From Sporosarcina sp. Marseille-Q4943 (GTDB lineage: Bacteria; Bacillota; Bacilli; Bacillales_A; Planococcaceae), in NCBI RefSeq assembly GCF_943736995.1, contig NZ_OX031157.1, positions 1,936,001 through 2,000,000 on the forward strand: DNA of 64,000 nt, read 5' to 3'. Positions 1 to 8,784 of this stretch are shown piece after piece. The first letter of the stretch is position 1; each line of letters opens with the position of its first letter. The notes below the pieces were generated by a model that saw only the letters and a program-made list of their open reading frames with translations, was not told the DNA's origin and searched no databases. A program made the translations under genes and the position numbers.

Positions 1-444
1 CTGCGGGTGTCTGTCAGGACATTGAAAGAGGATGGTCGGGGAATGTCATTTCACGAAGTTCTACAGGAGCTGCTGGATGAGTTTTCTGCCATGACGCAAA
101 TGGAAACGAGTCTATCATTGAACAGTGATTCTTCCGCCATTCCCTCGCCCTTGCAACCGACGATTAAACGGGTTGTCCAGGAAGGGTTGACGAATGCGAA
201 GAAGCACGGGAATGCCGGTGTTTGCCTAGTGGATATTCAAGTAGAAAATACTGAAATCCGTCTAACGATTAAGGACGATGGTATTGGACAGAAGAATATT
301 CATCCGAATTTCGGTTTGATCAACATGAAGGAACGGGTTGCGGAGCATGGGGGCTCATTTGCAATTCGAAGCGAGGAAGGGGAAGGTTTTAGGATCTATA
401 TCACCTTTCCAATCGAACAGGAAGAAGTGGGGGTGTCGGTATGA
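1..444 (+). CDS. Sensor histidine kinase, C-terminal part (LnrJ/NarL-type), cut by window edge
   Basis: The reading frame is open from base 1, so the gene begins upstream and only its last ~147 codons are visible. They hold the ATP-binding (HATPase_c) domain of a NarL/DesK-class kinase: an N-box (EGLTNAKKHG, about nt 181-210), a G1 box (DDGIGQ, about nt 277-294) and a G2 region (GLINMKERV). A GTG at 7 is internal to the frame and need not be the start. The stop overlaps the response regulator by ATGA, so the two are co-translated. With the three exporter genes downstream, the order matches B. subtilis lnrJKLMN, where the kinase senses linearmycin-type lipid-active compounds. The signal here is not known. 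Confidence 0.9.
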   Translation: MRVSVRTLKEDGRGMSFHEVLQELLDEFSAMTQMETSLSLNSDSSAIPSPLQPTIKRVVQEGLTNAKKHGNAGVCLVDIQVENTEIRLTIKDDGIGQKNIHPNFGLINMKERVAEHGGSFAIRSEEGEGFRIYITFPIEQEEVGVSV

Positions 445-1094
445 TAAAAATCATGATTGTCGACGACCAGCCTCTGGTACGTGAAGGGCTCGGCACATTG
501 CTTGGCTTGCGGCCCGGAATAGAAGTCGTCGGGATGGCCGAGGATGGGACAGATGCATTGAATAAAGCGTTGCTGCTTCACCCGGATATCGTGTTAATGG
601 ATATACGGATGCCTAAAACAAATGGGGTTGAAGGGACGAAGTTGATCAAGGAAAGGCTGCCAGATGTGAAAGTATTAATATTGACGACGTTCAATGACAG
701 TGCATTTGTGTTCGATGCGCTCGGGGAAGGGGCGAGCGGATATTTGTTGAAGGATATGCCGACGGATACGATCGCTCAAGCCATCCTGACCGTCCATCAT
801 GGCGGTGTCGTGCTTCCGAAAGAGTTTACGTCACAAGTGTTGCCGGAGCTACGGATGAAAAGCCATGATAAGCCTGCTGAATTTCCGGACGAACTAGGGG
901 AGCTGTCGGATCGGGAAAGGGAGGTTCTCATGCATTTAGGGCAAGGGTTGAACAATAAGGAAATTGCCGACACGTTGTTCATTACAGAAGGGACGGTCAA
1001 AAACCATGTCTCCAACGTCATTCAAAAGCTCGGGCTCCGTGACCGTACACAGGCAGCCATATTTGCCGTACGGTACGGCATTACAATTTTTTAA
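441..1094 (+). CDS. NarL/LuxR-family response regulator (LnrK-like)
   Basis: This is a two-domain DNA-binding response regulator of 217 aa, the usual family length. The receiver domain has the acidic pair D8-D9, the phosphoacceptor D54 (LMDIRMP), a conserved Thr in LILTTF and the Lys in LLKDMP. The C-terminal LuxR-type helix-turn-helix (about residues 151-205) has LSDREREVL and the recognition segment ITEGTVKNHVSNV. The ATG overlaps the kinase stop by 4 nt. It is probably phosphorylated by that kinase and activates the ABC exporter immediately downstream, as LnrK does for lnrLMN. A hairpin terminator separates it from the exporter genes, so those likely have their own regulated promoter. Confidence 0.92.
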   Translation: MIKIMIVDDQPLVREGLGTLLGLRPGIEVVGMAEDGTDALNKALLLHPDIVLMDIRMPKTNGVEGTKLIKERLPDVKVLILTTFNDSAFVFDALGEGASGYLLKDMPTDTIAQAILTVHHGGVVLPKEFTSQVLPELRMKSHDKPAEFPDELGELSDREREVLMHLGQGLNNKEIADTLFITEGTVKNHVSNVIQKLGLRDRTQAAIFAVRYGITIF

Positions 1095-1122
1095 TACCAC
1101 TTATTTCATAACACACTATGCA

Positions 1123-1149
1123 AAACGGCACATTGGTGTCGTTTTTTTT
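1123..1149 (+). terminator. Intrinsic terminator after the response regulator
   Basis: A 9-bp stem (AAACGGCAC with GTGTCGTTT, one G-U pair) closes a 4-nt loop and runs into eight T. Confidence 0.8.
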
Positions 1150-1224
1150 ATGTCCGAAAATCTATCGCACGCTCGATGAAAGAAAAATGGCTAAAACGTA
1201 AGATGAGAGTAAGGAGGGGCTGTC

Positions 1225-2157
1225 ATGCTTACAGTTGCGGACGTGAAAAAGAGCTATCAATCAAAAGAGGTGATTAGAGGAATTTCGCTTGAAGTAAGGG
1301 AAGGAGAATCATTCGGGTTGCTCGGTCCGAATGGTGCTGGGAAGTCAACGCTGATTTCGATGATTTGCGGACTGATTCCATCGAGTGGCGGTGAAATACG
1401 GATAGGCGGAAAGCTCGTTGGCAAGCATTTACGGGAGATTAAACAGCTCATCGGCATGGTTCCTCAAGACATTGCACTTTACCCAACGATGTCGGCGCTC
1501 GAAAATCTCATGTTCTGGGGGAAGATGTACGGTCTATCCGGCAAAAAAGCGAAAGTGCGTGCGGAGGAAGTGTTGGAAACCGTCGGGCTCACGGAGCGCG
1601 CAAAGGATAGGATTGAAACCTTTTCGGGCGGAATGAAGCGGAGGATTAATATTGGGGCGGCACTCATGCACGAACCGCAGCTGCTCATTATGGATGAACC
1701 GACAGTGGGCATCGACCCCCAATCCCGAAATCACATTTTGGAAACGGTCAAACGATTGAACGAACAAGGGTTGACGGTCATCTATACGAGTCACTACATG
1801 GAAGAAGTGGAGTACCTTTGCAGGCGGATCGCCATTATCGACGAGGGGAAACTGATTGCAAGCGGAACGAAGAAAGATCTGGCCAATCGATTGGCAGGAG
1901 GAAGCGTGCTGAAGCTGGCGGTCGAATCAGCGGAAACCTCATTCATTGAAAAGCTGAAGACGTTGGACGGGATTGAAAAGGTCATCACGAAGCCCGACGG
2001 TGAAATCCACCTGCATATGGAATCCGAGACGGAATTGCTGTCGGCTGTTATCGGGCTTGCAAGCCGATTGAATATACAAATACACAATATGCAGCTCGCG
2101 GAATCCAATTTGGAGACGTTATTCCTCCAATTGACGGGACGGACATTACGTGAATAG
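1225..2157 (+). CDS. ABC exporter ATPase (LnrL-like)
   Basis: This is the nucleotide-binding subunit of an ABC-2-type exporter, 310 aa, in the DrrA/CcmA-like drug and lipid group. Visible motifs are Walker A GPNGAGKST (residues 34-42), a Q-loop (MVPQD), the signature FSGGMKRR, Walker B LLIMDEP with catalytic Glu, and an H-loop in TSHYMEE. About 100 residues follow the ATPase core, as is common in DrrA-type proteins. A GGAGGGG ribosome site lies just before ATG 1225. It works with the two permeases that follow at very short spacing. By synteny it probably exports or protects against membrane-active natural products such as linearmycin. The substrate is inferred, not visible. Confidence 0.9.
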   Translation: MLTVADVKKSYQSKEVIRGISLEVREGESFGLLGPNGAGKSTLISMICGLIPSSGGEIRIGGKLVGKHLREIKQLIGMVPQDIALYPTMSALENLMFWGKMYGLSGKKAKVRAEEVLETVGLTERAKDRIETFSGGMKRRINIGAALMHEPQLLIMDEPTVGIDPQSRNHILETVKRLNEQGLTVIYTSHYMEEVEYLCRRIAIIDEGKLIASGTKKDLANRLAGGSVLKLAVESAETSFIEKLKTLDGIEKVITKPDGEIHLHMESETELLSAVIGLASRLNIQIHNMQLAESNLETLFLQLTGRTLRE

Positions 2158-2168
2158 GGGTGGGCGGA

Positions 2169-3365
2169 ATGAAGAGCCTATTGATTGCCGGTAAAGACGT
2201 CAAAATCCTCGTAAAGGACCGGAAAGCGCTGCTCATGATGATTGTTATGCCGATCGTGTTGACAGCGATACTCGGTTCCGCGCTGAAAGGAGTCATGGGA
2301 GGGGGAGGGATGCCTGAAACGGTATTGGGGGTTTATTCGAACGGCGCGAATGCGTGGGCGACATCTATCCTCCGTTCACTGGAAGATGAAGCGCTCGCCA
2401 TAACAGTGGAGCAGGCATCGACGGAGAAACAGCTGCATGAATGGATGGAGAAAGGGCGAGTGGATGTGGGAGTACTTATCCCGTCCGATTGGGGAGACGC
2501 ATCAGGTGAAGGGCGTGCGGTCATTTTACCGGCTGCTGGACACGAATCCGAAGCAACAATCATCCGGCAGATTTTTGACACGTATGCCGAGACAGCGGAC
2601 GCCGTCGCCGTTTCGACGGAGCTTCTGATGACAGAGGCGGCTACCATCTCCGCAGCTGGTGGAGAGGTAGATATGCAGTCGTTGCACGAGCGGATTGCCG
2701 AATCGATGCAGTCGATTATAAATGAGCCGAGGGACTACGTGGAGGAAACATCCGTCGGGGAACAATCAGTGAGCGCGATGCAATACTATGCCGCTGCGAT
2801 GGCGGCAATGTTCCTTCTATTTAATGCAATGACAGGCGGAAAGTCATTCCACAAGGAGCGACAGACAGAGACGATGGCAAGGCTAATAATGACGCCGACT
2901 TCTGTCCGTTCCATTCTTATTGGGAAGTTCATTGGAACATTCCTCTTCGCTTTCTTCCAGTTCACCATTTTCATGACGGTTACACATTATCTATTGAAGG
3001 TCGACTGGGGCACGAACAGTTTGCAGACATTCTTTATCGCCGTCTGTTACTGCATCGCTGTTTCCGGCCTGTCAATGGTGATGGCCGTCTTTACGACGGA
3101 TGAGAAAATGGCAGACGTTGTCGGAAGCATGGGGATTCAAATTTTGGCATTGCTTGGCGGCTCGATGTTGCCGTTATCGGTATTTCCGGAAGTTTTACGG
3201 AATATCGCGTTATTGACGCCGAATTCGTGGGCGCTGACAGGTTTCACGTCCGTCATGTCCGGTACAGCCTGGTCTGCTCTATGGCTGCCTGCGGGAACGT
3301 TGCTGCTTATTGGCGGCATAGCGACCTTAGTCGGTTCGTTCAGATTAAAGCTTCATTCGTTATAG
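2169..3365 (+). CDS. ABC-2 type exporter permease, first subunit (LnrM-like)
   Basis: This is a membrane permease of the ABC-2 family. An N-terminal membrane segment (about residues 20-42, rich in MIVMPIVLTAIL) is followed by a large extracytoplasmic domain of ~150 residues. A cluster of five hydrophobic segments fills the C-terminal half, with the pattern FLFNAMTGGK...LIGKFIGTFLF typical of YhgE/LnrM-type subunits. A GTG at 2160 is in frame, but ATG 2169 is preferred because an AGGGG sequence lies at proper distance before it. It follows the ATPase stop by 11 nt and is followed by a second permease of the same architecture. The pair presumably forms a heterodimeric pore powered by the upstream ATPase. 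Confidence 0.87.
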   Translation: MKSLLIAGKDVKILVKDRKALLMMIVMPIVLTAILGSALKGVMGGGGMPETVLGVYSNGANAWATSILRSLEDEALAITVEQASTEKQLHEWMEKGRVDVGVLIPSDWGDASGEGRAVILPAAGHESEATIIRQIFDTYAETADAVAVSTELLMTEAATISAAGGEVDMQSLHERIAESMQSIINEPRDYVEETSVGEQSVSAMQYYAAAMAAMFLLFNAMTGGKSFHKERQTETMARLIMTPTSVRSILIGKFIGTFLFAFFQFTIFMTVTHYLLKVDWGTNSLQTFFIAVCYCIAVSGLSMVMAVFTTDEKMADVVGSMGIQILALLGGSMLPLSVFPEVLRNIALLTPNSWALTGFTSVMSGTAWSALWLPAGTLLLIGGIATLVGSFRLKLHSL

Positions 3366-3374
3366 GAGGGGTGG

Positions 3375-4523
3375 ATGATGAAGAGGATTGCAACGATTTG
3401 TCTATTTGAAATGAAACGGACATTTAAAAAGAGATCGGCTTACGTCATGATGTTTGCCATGCCGCTATTATTCACTTTCATTTTCGGAGCGTTATTCGGA
3501 TCAGGCTCGGAGAAGAAATGGCGTTTAGCGCTTGTCGATGAAGACCGGACCCCTTTCTCAGAACAGGTCGTAAAGCGGCTAATGACGAATGAAATGATCA
3601 CATTCGAACCGGTAGGAGAGGAACAGGCGAAGGAAATGCTCGCGGGGCAAGAAGTGCAAGGGGTAGTCACAATCGGAAAAGACGTTGCTGAAAAGTTTCT
3701 AAGTAAGCAGCAGGCCATCCATCTTCAGTTTTTGCCAGGAACGACGGCTGCACCCTTGATTGAACAACAGATCATTCGAACCATTCAAGGCATCGACATC
3801 TATTTTGCAGCAGCACAGGTAGGAAGTTTTTATCTGCAGGAAGACTGGGAATCAATCTTTGACAGACTTACCGCGAATGACGGCCAGATCCATGCATGGA
3901 CCGAGCAAGGCTCAATTTCTCGGCAGGCTGGAATGACCGGTATTTCGTACAGCTCGGCAGGATTTGCCATCATGTTTGTCATGATGATGATGCTATCCAT
4001 GACAGGTATATTGATTGAGATGAGGCAGACGGGAATCTGGTCGAGATTGTTCCTGACACCCGCTACGAGAATAGAAATACTGGCCGGTTATTTCCTTACA
4101 TTTTTCCTCGTAGGGTGGATTCAGTTTTTCCTTCTCATCGTCCTTTCCTCGGTCCTGTTCGGCGTAGAGTGGGGAGATCCAATTGGTTTGTTAGCCCTGA
4201 TCACTTCGCTGCTCCTATGTGTCGTCGGACTTGGCATTGCCATCGCAGGCTTTGTAAAGACGGCTGAGCAGCAAAATGCGATCGGCACATTAGTAATCAT
4301 TTCGACTTGTATGCTTGGCGGCGTCTATTGGCCTATCAGCATGGTGCCGGACATGATGCAGAAAATCGCCAATTTCGTCCCACAGGCGTGGGCAATGGAA
4401 GGATTTACGGAGCTCATTATGGAAGGCGGCGCTGTCGGAGATATCATGACGTCAAACTTCGTATTGCTCGGCTTTGCCGCTGTGTTCCTTTCCATCGGAT
4501 TGTCGAGAATGAGATATGTGTAA
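3375..4523 (+). CDS. ABC-2 type exporter permease, second subunit (LnrN-like)
   Basis: This is the second ABC-2 permease, 382 aa, with the same layout as its neighbour: one N-terminal membrane helix (AYVMMFAMPLLFTFIFGALF), an extracytoplasmic domain to about residue 190, then five hydrophobic segments including FAIMFVMMMMLSMTGILIEM. Two adjacent in-frame ATGs (3375 and 3378) follow an AGGAGGGG site; either could be used. It starts 9 nt after the first permease and ends in a strong terminator, so it is the last gene of the exporter operon. Two unequal permeases with one ATPase is the LnrLMN arrangement. Confidence 0.87.
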   Translation: MMKRIATICLFEMKRTFKKRSAYVMMFAMPLLFTFIFGALFGSGSEKKWRLALVDEDRTPFSEQVVKRLMTNEMITFEPVGEEQAKEMLAGQEVQGVVTIGKDVAEKFLSKQQAIHLQFLPGTTAAPLIEQQIIRTIQGIDIYFAAAQVGSFYLQEDWESIFDRLTANDGQIHAWTEQGSISRQAGMTGISYSSAGFAIMFVMMMMLSMTGILIEMRQTGIWSRLFLTPATRIEILAGYFLTFFLVGWIQFFLLIVLSSVLFGVEWGDPIGLLALITSLLLCVVGLGIAIAGFVKTAEQQNAIGTLVIISTCMLGGVYWPISMVPDMMQKIANFVPQAWAMEGFTELIMEGGAVGDIMTSNFVLLGFAAVFLSIGLSRMRYV

Positions 4524-4524
4524 G

Positions 4525-4547
4525 GCCGGGTCCCCCTCGGCTTTTTT
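4525..4547 (+). terminator. Terminator of the ABC exporter operon
   Basis: A GCCGGG / CTCGGC stem with one G-U pair is followed by TTTTTT, directly after the stop codon. Confidence 0.85.
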
Positions 4548-4622
4548 CATTTCCTAGAAGGAGTTTTCACCCTTAGTTATGCGACTTCCTTTATAATGGA
4601 GACAAAGGAAGTGTGAATCGTA

Positions 4623-6044
4623 ATGAATGAACAGACAAAACCGCTTGTTCAAGCACTGAGCCAATTCAAGGAAAAGCGGCCGATCTCCTTTCATGTCCCA
4701 GGACATAAAAACGGTTTACTGTCCGGCTTACCGGAAGAAATGCAATCCGTGTTGCAATACGACATGACGGAATTGGAAGGGCTGGATGATTTGCATGAGC
4801 CGTCTGGAGTGATCCTTAAAGCGGAGCAGCGGCTTTCGGCTCTGTATCAATCCGACCGGAGCTTCTTTCTCGTCAACGGCTCAACGGTCGGCAATTTGGC
4901 GATGATGTACGCGGCATGCAGACCCGGCGACACGGTCATCGTGCAGCGGAATGCACATAAATCGATCTTCCATGCGATTGAATTGACGGGCGCCAAGCCG
5001 GTCTTTGTGTCACCCGCATGGGATGCCCATTCGAATACGCCGGGTGCTGTCCGTTTTGCACGGGTGAAGGAGGCGATTGAAGCCTATCCTCATGCCAAGG
5101 CGGTCGTCCTGACATATCCGACTTACTATGGTGTGGCAGGGGCAGAGCTTGCGGACATCATTCAATTCAGCCATTCAAAGGGAATTCCCGTTTTGGTGGA
5201 TGAAGCGCATGGAGCCCATTTTGTCGCAGGAGGCGCATTTCCGCAATCCGCATTGGAGCTAGGGGCGGACGTCGTTGTACATTCTGCCCATAAAACATTG
5301 CCCGCTATGACGATGGCATCGTTTTTACATATGAGGTCGACAATCATCTCGCCTGAAAGGATAGCGCATTATTTGGGCATGCTCCAATCGAGCAGTCCGT
5401 CCTATTTGCTTATGGCGTCCCTCGATGATGCACGGGCGTATGCCGAGTCCTATACGAAGGAAGACCAAGCCGATTTTTTGGAAAATCGCCAAACCTTCAT
5501 CGACAACCTGATTACCATTCCGGCATTGCAAATCGTCGAAACGGACGATCCATTGAAGCTATTGCTGCGAGTTCAGGGCTATACAGGGTTTGAACTGCTT
5601 GCAAGACTTGAAGCGGAAGGTATTTTTGCTGAACTTGCCGACCCGTTCCAAGTGCTACTCGTTCTGCCGTTGCTGAAAAAGGGTATAGAGTACCCATTCA
5701 ATGAAAGCGTGCAAAAGATTGCCATTGCGGTGGCCAGCTTGCCGATCGAGAGAGGGCAGGAAATCAATGAGTCGATTCCGGAAGATAAAGGGCTCTCTAC
5801 GCTGACTTATCTCCCGCAAGAACTTCTTGGGCGAGACACTGAATGGAAAACGATTGAAGAGTCTGTCGGTCATGTGGCGGCAGCTTCCATTATTCCTTAT
5901 CCGCCTGGCATCCCGCTGCTCATCGGAGGGGAAACAGTTACGGAGCGGCATGTCACGTCGCTTTTACAATACTTGCAAATGAATGCGAAATTTCAAGGAG
6001 CCATTCGGGCAAATGATAGACAAATACAAGTAATCATCGATTGA
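4623..6044 (+). CDS. yaaO: Orn/Lys/Arg decarboxylase-family PLP enzyme (YaaO)
   Basis: This is a fold-type I PLP enzyme, 473 aa, of the group I basic amino-acid decarboxylases. Family marks are the N-terminal PISFHVPGHKNG, FFLVNGSTVGN in the cofactor region, VDEAHGAHF for the Asp that contacts the pyridine N, and HSAHKTLPAM with the Schiff-base lysine. The C-terminal small domain runs from about residue 380 (YPPGIPLLIGGE). The gene sits immediately before tmk as yaaO does in B. subtilis. Substrate specificity is not certain; members of this subgroup are annotated as lysine or arginine decarboxylases. A TATAAT at 4592-4597 is a possible -10 but has no good -35. Confidence 0.88.
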   Translation: MNEQTKPLVQALSQFKEKRPISFHVPGHKNGLLSGLPEEMQSVLQYDMTELEGLDDLHEPSGVILKAEQRLSALYQSDRSFFLVNGSTVGNLAMMYAACRPGDTVIVQRNAHKSIFHAIELTGAKPVFVSPAWDAHSNTPGAVRFARVKEAIEAYPHAKAVVLTYPTYYGVAGAELADIIQFSHSKGIPVLVDEAHGAHFVAGGAFPQSALELGADVVVHSAHKTLPAMTMASFLHMRSTIISPERIAHYLGMLQSSSPSYLLMASLDDARAYAESYTKEDQADFLENRQTFIDNLITIPALQIVETDDPLKLLLRVQGYTGFELLARLEAEGIFAELADPFQVLLVLPLLKKGIEYPFNESVQKIAIAVASLPIERGQEINESIPEDKGLSTLTYLPQELLGRDTEWKTIEESVGHVAAASIIPYPPGIPLLIGGETVTERHVTSLLQYLQMNAKFQGAIRANDRQIQVIID

Positions 6045-6056
6045 CGGAGGCATACT

Positions 6057-6689
6057 ATGTTAAATAAAGGGATATTTATTACCTTTGAAGGTCCCGAAGG
6101 TGCAGGAAAAACAACTGTGATTGCAGAAATATATAAGAGACTGGAGAAGGAAGGAAAAAAATCGATCCTTACCCGCGAACCGGGAGGCATCCGTATCTCG
6201 GAGAAAATCCGCAACATCATCCTCGACAACGAGCATCAAGAGATGGATGGCAGGACGGAAGCACTCCTCTACGCGGCAGCCCGCCGTCAACATCTCGTCG
6301 AGAAGATCATCCCGGCAATGAAGGAAGGGAAAATCGTCCTTTGCGACCGTTTCGTCGACAGCTCCCTTGCGTACCAAGGCTATGCACGTGGGCTCGGGAT
6401 GGACGAAGTGATGTCCATCAACGCATTTGCGATTGGGGAGACAATGCCGGATCTAACCATTTATTTCGACATTTCGCCTGAAGAAGGGTTGCGGAGGATT
6501 TCGCAAAACGACGGACGGGAGCAAAACCGTCTGGATAATGAAACATTGCAGTTCCATGAAAAAGTTTACGAAGGCTATCAATTGCTGCTGAGACAGTACC
6601 CAGACCGCATCGTCAGTACAGACGCAAGCAAGCCGTTGTCAGAAGTAACTGAAAATGTTTGGAAAATTATAAGTTCTCAACTCATTTAA
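6057..6689 (+). CDS. tmk: Thymidylate kinase
   Basis: The enzyme phosphorylates dTMP to dTDP for DNA synthesis in the cytoplasm. The 210-aa product has the P-loop GPEGAGKTT (residues 12-20), the DR-type motif [13 protein letters not shown] that binds dTMP, and a lid region (REQNRLDNE). An ACGGAGG site precedes ATG 6057, 12 nt after yaaO, so the two are probably co-transcribed. Placement before darA, yaaR and holB is the conserved Bacillales order linking nucleotide supply, c-di-AMP sensing and DNA polymerase III clamp loading. Confidence 0.97.
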   Translation: MLNKGIFITFEGPEGAGKTTVIAEIYKRLEKEGKKSILTREPGGIRISEKIRNIILDNEHQEMDGRTEALLYAAARRQHLVEKIIPAMKEGKIVLCDRFVDSSLAYQGYARGLGMDEVMSINAFAIGETMPDLTIYFDISPEEGLRRISQNDGREQNRLDNETLQFHEKVYEGYQLLLRQYPDRIVSTDASKPLSEVTENVWKIISSQLI

Positions 6690-6771
6690 AAACAGGTTTC
6701 ATGATATAATGTAGTAGGGGGCTTTTAGCTTCTCGACTTGGAAAACGACTGTTTATTAATAAGTATGTTAT

Positions 6772-6900
6772 GTTGATTGGAACGCAGGGCGGCGACTCCT
6801 GTGGAAAAAGCGTCAGTTGAAGACCCCGCAACGAAGCGAAGCGTAGTGAGGAGGCTGAAGCGACGCCCACGGAAAGCGTCCGCCCGGAGTGGAAATCAAC
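6772..6900. repeat. Palindrome-ended intergenic repeat element (family with CGGAAAGCGTCCGCC core)
   Basis: A ~129-bp GC-rich element fills most of the tmk-darA gap. Its ends are inverted: GTTGATT at 6772-6778 and AATCAAC at 6894-6900, with GGGCGG and CCGCCC further in. I recall similar sequences (CGACTCCTG... and GGAAAGCGTCCGCC...) as common intergenic repeats in Bacillaceae genomes. A diverged copy occurs at 17055-17250 in this window. It holds no supported gene. Confidence 0.75.
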
Positions 6901-6916
6901 AGTTATGGCAATATAA

Positions 6917-7273
<357 letters not shown>

Positions 7274-7293
7274 TGAAATGAGGTGATGTAGAA

Positions 7294-7734
7294 ATGAAAG
7301 TGAATGGAGAGTACCGGACCGGGCCCGATAAGCTCAGGAATGATCCATTGCGCTCGACGCAAGGGAACGCCCGGTTCGGTCAAATGGTTCTGAAACAGGA
7401 AGAACGCTTGCACGGCGAACAGATTACAAAACTTCTTGGAGACATTTCTTCGGCAGGGGACCGTCTTGCCCGTTCACGGAATTTACGAGATATGGCAAAG
7501 TTCAAAATGCTCGTCCGACGTTTTCTGAAGGAGTCGGTTGAATCTGGGATGGGGTTGAAACAATCTCATACGTGGAATCAGTTCGGCGAAGGACGAAGAT
7601 TGAAGATTGTCCAGACGATTGATGAGAAGCTCATTGAATTGGCGGAAGCTTTATTGGATGACGAACAGACGTCTGTCGAGTTATTAGGGAAAATTGGGGA
7701 GATCAAAGGACTCCTCGTCAATATATATAGATGA
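7294..7734 (+). CDS. yaaR: YaaR, DUF327 family protein
   Basis: This is a small cytoplasmic, helix-rich protein of 146 aa matching the DUF327 (YaaR) family. Its position between darA and holB is conserved in Bacillales. The N-terminal ~30 residues are polar and likely disordered. The rest contains charged amphipathic helices (for example LLGDISSAGDRLARSRNLRDMAKFK... and the C-terminal QTIDEKLIELAEALLDDEQ). No catalytic motif is visible and the function is unknown. A GAGGTGATG stretch before ATG 7294 supplies the ribosome site. The stop is followed within 4 nt by a short hairpin with a T-run (7737-7756). Confidence 0.88.
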   Translation: MKVNGEYRTGPDKLRNDPLRSTQGNARFGQMVLKQEERLHGEQITKLLGDISSAGDRLARSRNLRDMAKFKMLVRRFLKESVESGMGLKQSHTWNQFGEGRRLKIVQTIDEKLIELAEALLDDEQTSVELLGKIGEIKGLLVNIYR

Positions 7735-7736
7735 CC

Positions 7737-7756
7737 CGTGTATTTACACGTTTTTT
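7737..7756 (+). terminator. Weak terminator-like hairpin in the holB leader
   Basis: A CGTGT / ACACG 5-bp stem with a 4-nt loop is followed by six T. It lies between yaaR and the holB ribosome site and may attenuate rather than end transcription. Confidence 0.4.
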
Positions 7757-7779
7757 GGAGCAAGGAGGTACAAGCAAGC

Positions 7780-8784
7780 ATGGAAGGCACGGAGAATGGC
7801 ATCAAGCGAAGGCAAAAGGCCGTCATCGATAGACTGGAAGCGACCTACCGGAATAACCGGATTGGCCATGCGTATCTATTTGATGGCGAGGCGGGCACTG
7901 GAAAAGAAGAGGCAGCCGTCCATTTTGCGAAGCTCTTGCTTTGTGAAAAGCCTGAAAATGCTGTTCCATGTGAAACATGTCGCAATTGCAGACGGGTTGC
8001 GTCAGGAAATCACCCGAATGTGACGAAGATTGAACCGGATGGACAAGACATCAAGAAAGAGCAGATGTCTTCGTTGATTATGAAAATGACGCGAAAAGGG
8101 TATGAGCCGGGACGTAAAATGTATATCATTTCCCGCGCAGACCGGATGAATGTGGCAGCTGCCAATACGCTGCTGAAGTTTTTGGAAGAACCTGAAGGGG
8201 AAGTGACAGCAATACTTCTGACCGATTCCTATCAGTCGATTCTTCCGACGATCCAATCCAGATGCCAGCGCGTCAGCTTCCTTCCCCCGCGGAGGGAAGA
8301 GATGATTGCTAAATTGACCGATGCAGGGATTACCGCATCAATGGCTGCGACGGTTACGATGATGACAGCGGATATCGAGCAAGCGAAACAGCTTGCGGAG
8401 AATGATCAATTTGCACACATGCGAAAGACAGTGTTAAAATTGATTGAAGCATCAGATCGCAATGTAAATGAAGCGCTTCTATTCATCCAATCGGAATGGT
8501 TGCCGGCAATGAAAGAGAAGGAAGACGTGGAACGTGGTCTTGACTTGCTTCTCTATGCGTACCGTGATATCGTCTCGATGAAAGCCGGGTTGCAATCGGA
8601 ATTGACGTTTCCCGATCAGCAGCAAATTTTCCGTGGTCTATCGATGAAGATGACTTACAGCCGGCTATCGGCCAATATGGAAGCGATTCTACAAGCGAAG
8701 AAAAAGCTGTACGGCAATATGAACCGCACGCTTTTAATGGAACAGCTGGTGCTCAATTTGCAGGAGGGGTTAACGCTTGTATAA
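7780..8784 (+). CDS. holB: DNA polymerase III subunit delta' (clamp loader)
   Basis: This is the AAA+ clamp-loader subunit that helps load the sliding clamp during replication. ATG 7780 is chosen because it has an AAGGAGG site 11 nt upstream; an earlier in-frame codon at 7738 has none and would lie inside the hairpin. The 334-aa product starts with a HAYLFDG strand and a Walker A-like GEAGTGKEE. A zinc module with four cysteines follows (CEKPENAVPCETCRNC), then the sensor-type region NTLLKFLEEPEG and LPTIQSRCQRV. Its end overlaps ricT by 8 nt. The order holB-ricT-yabA is conserved, and YabA regulates initiation through DnaA and DnaN. Confidence 0.94.
   Translation: MEGTENGIKRRQKAVIDRLEATYRNNRIGHAYLFDGEAGTGKEEAAVHFAKLLLCEKPENAVPCETCRNCRRVASGNHPNVTKIEPDGQDIKKEQMSSLIMKMTRKGYEPGRKMYIISRADRMNVAAANTLLKFLEEPEGEVTAILLTDSYQSILPTIQSRCQRVSFLPPRREEMIAKLTDAGITASMAATVTMMTADIEQAKQLAENDQFAHMRKTVLKLIEASDRNVNEALLFIQSEWLPAMKEKEDVERGLDLLLYAYRDIVSMKAGLQSELTFPDQQQIFRGLSMKMTYSRLSANMEAILQAKKKLYGNMNRTLLMEQLVLNLQEGLTLV

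Noticed and set aside
8002..8256. Minus-strand frames inside holB, ricT, mfd and other long genes
   Set aside because: All overlap strongly conserved coding sequence and show no independent support.
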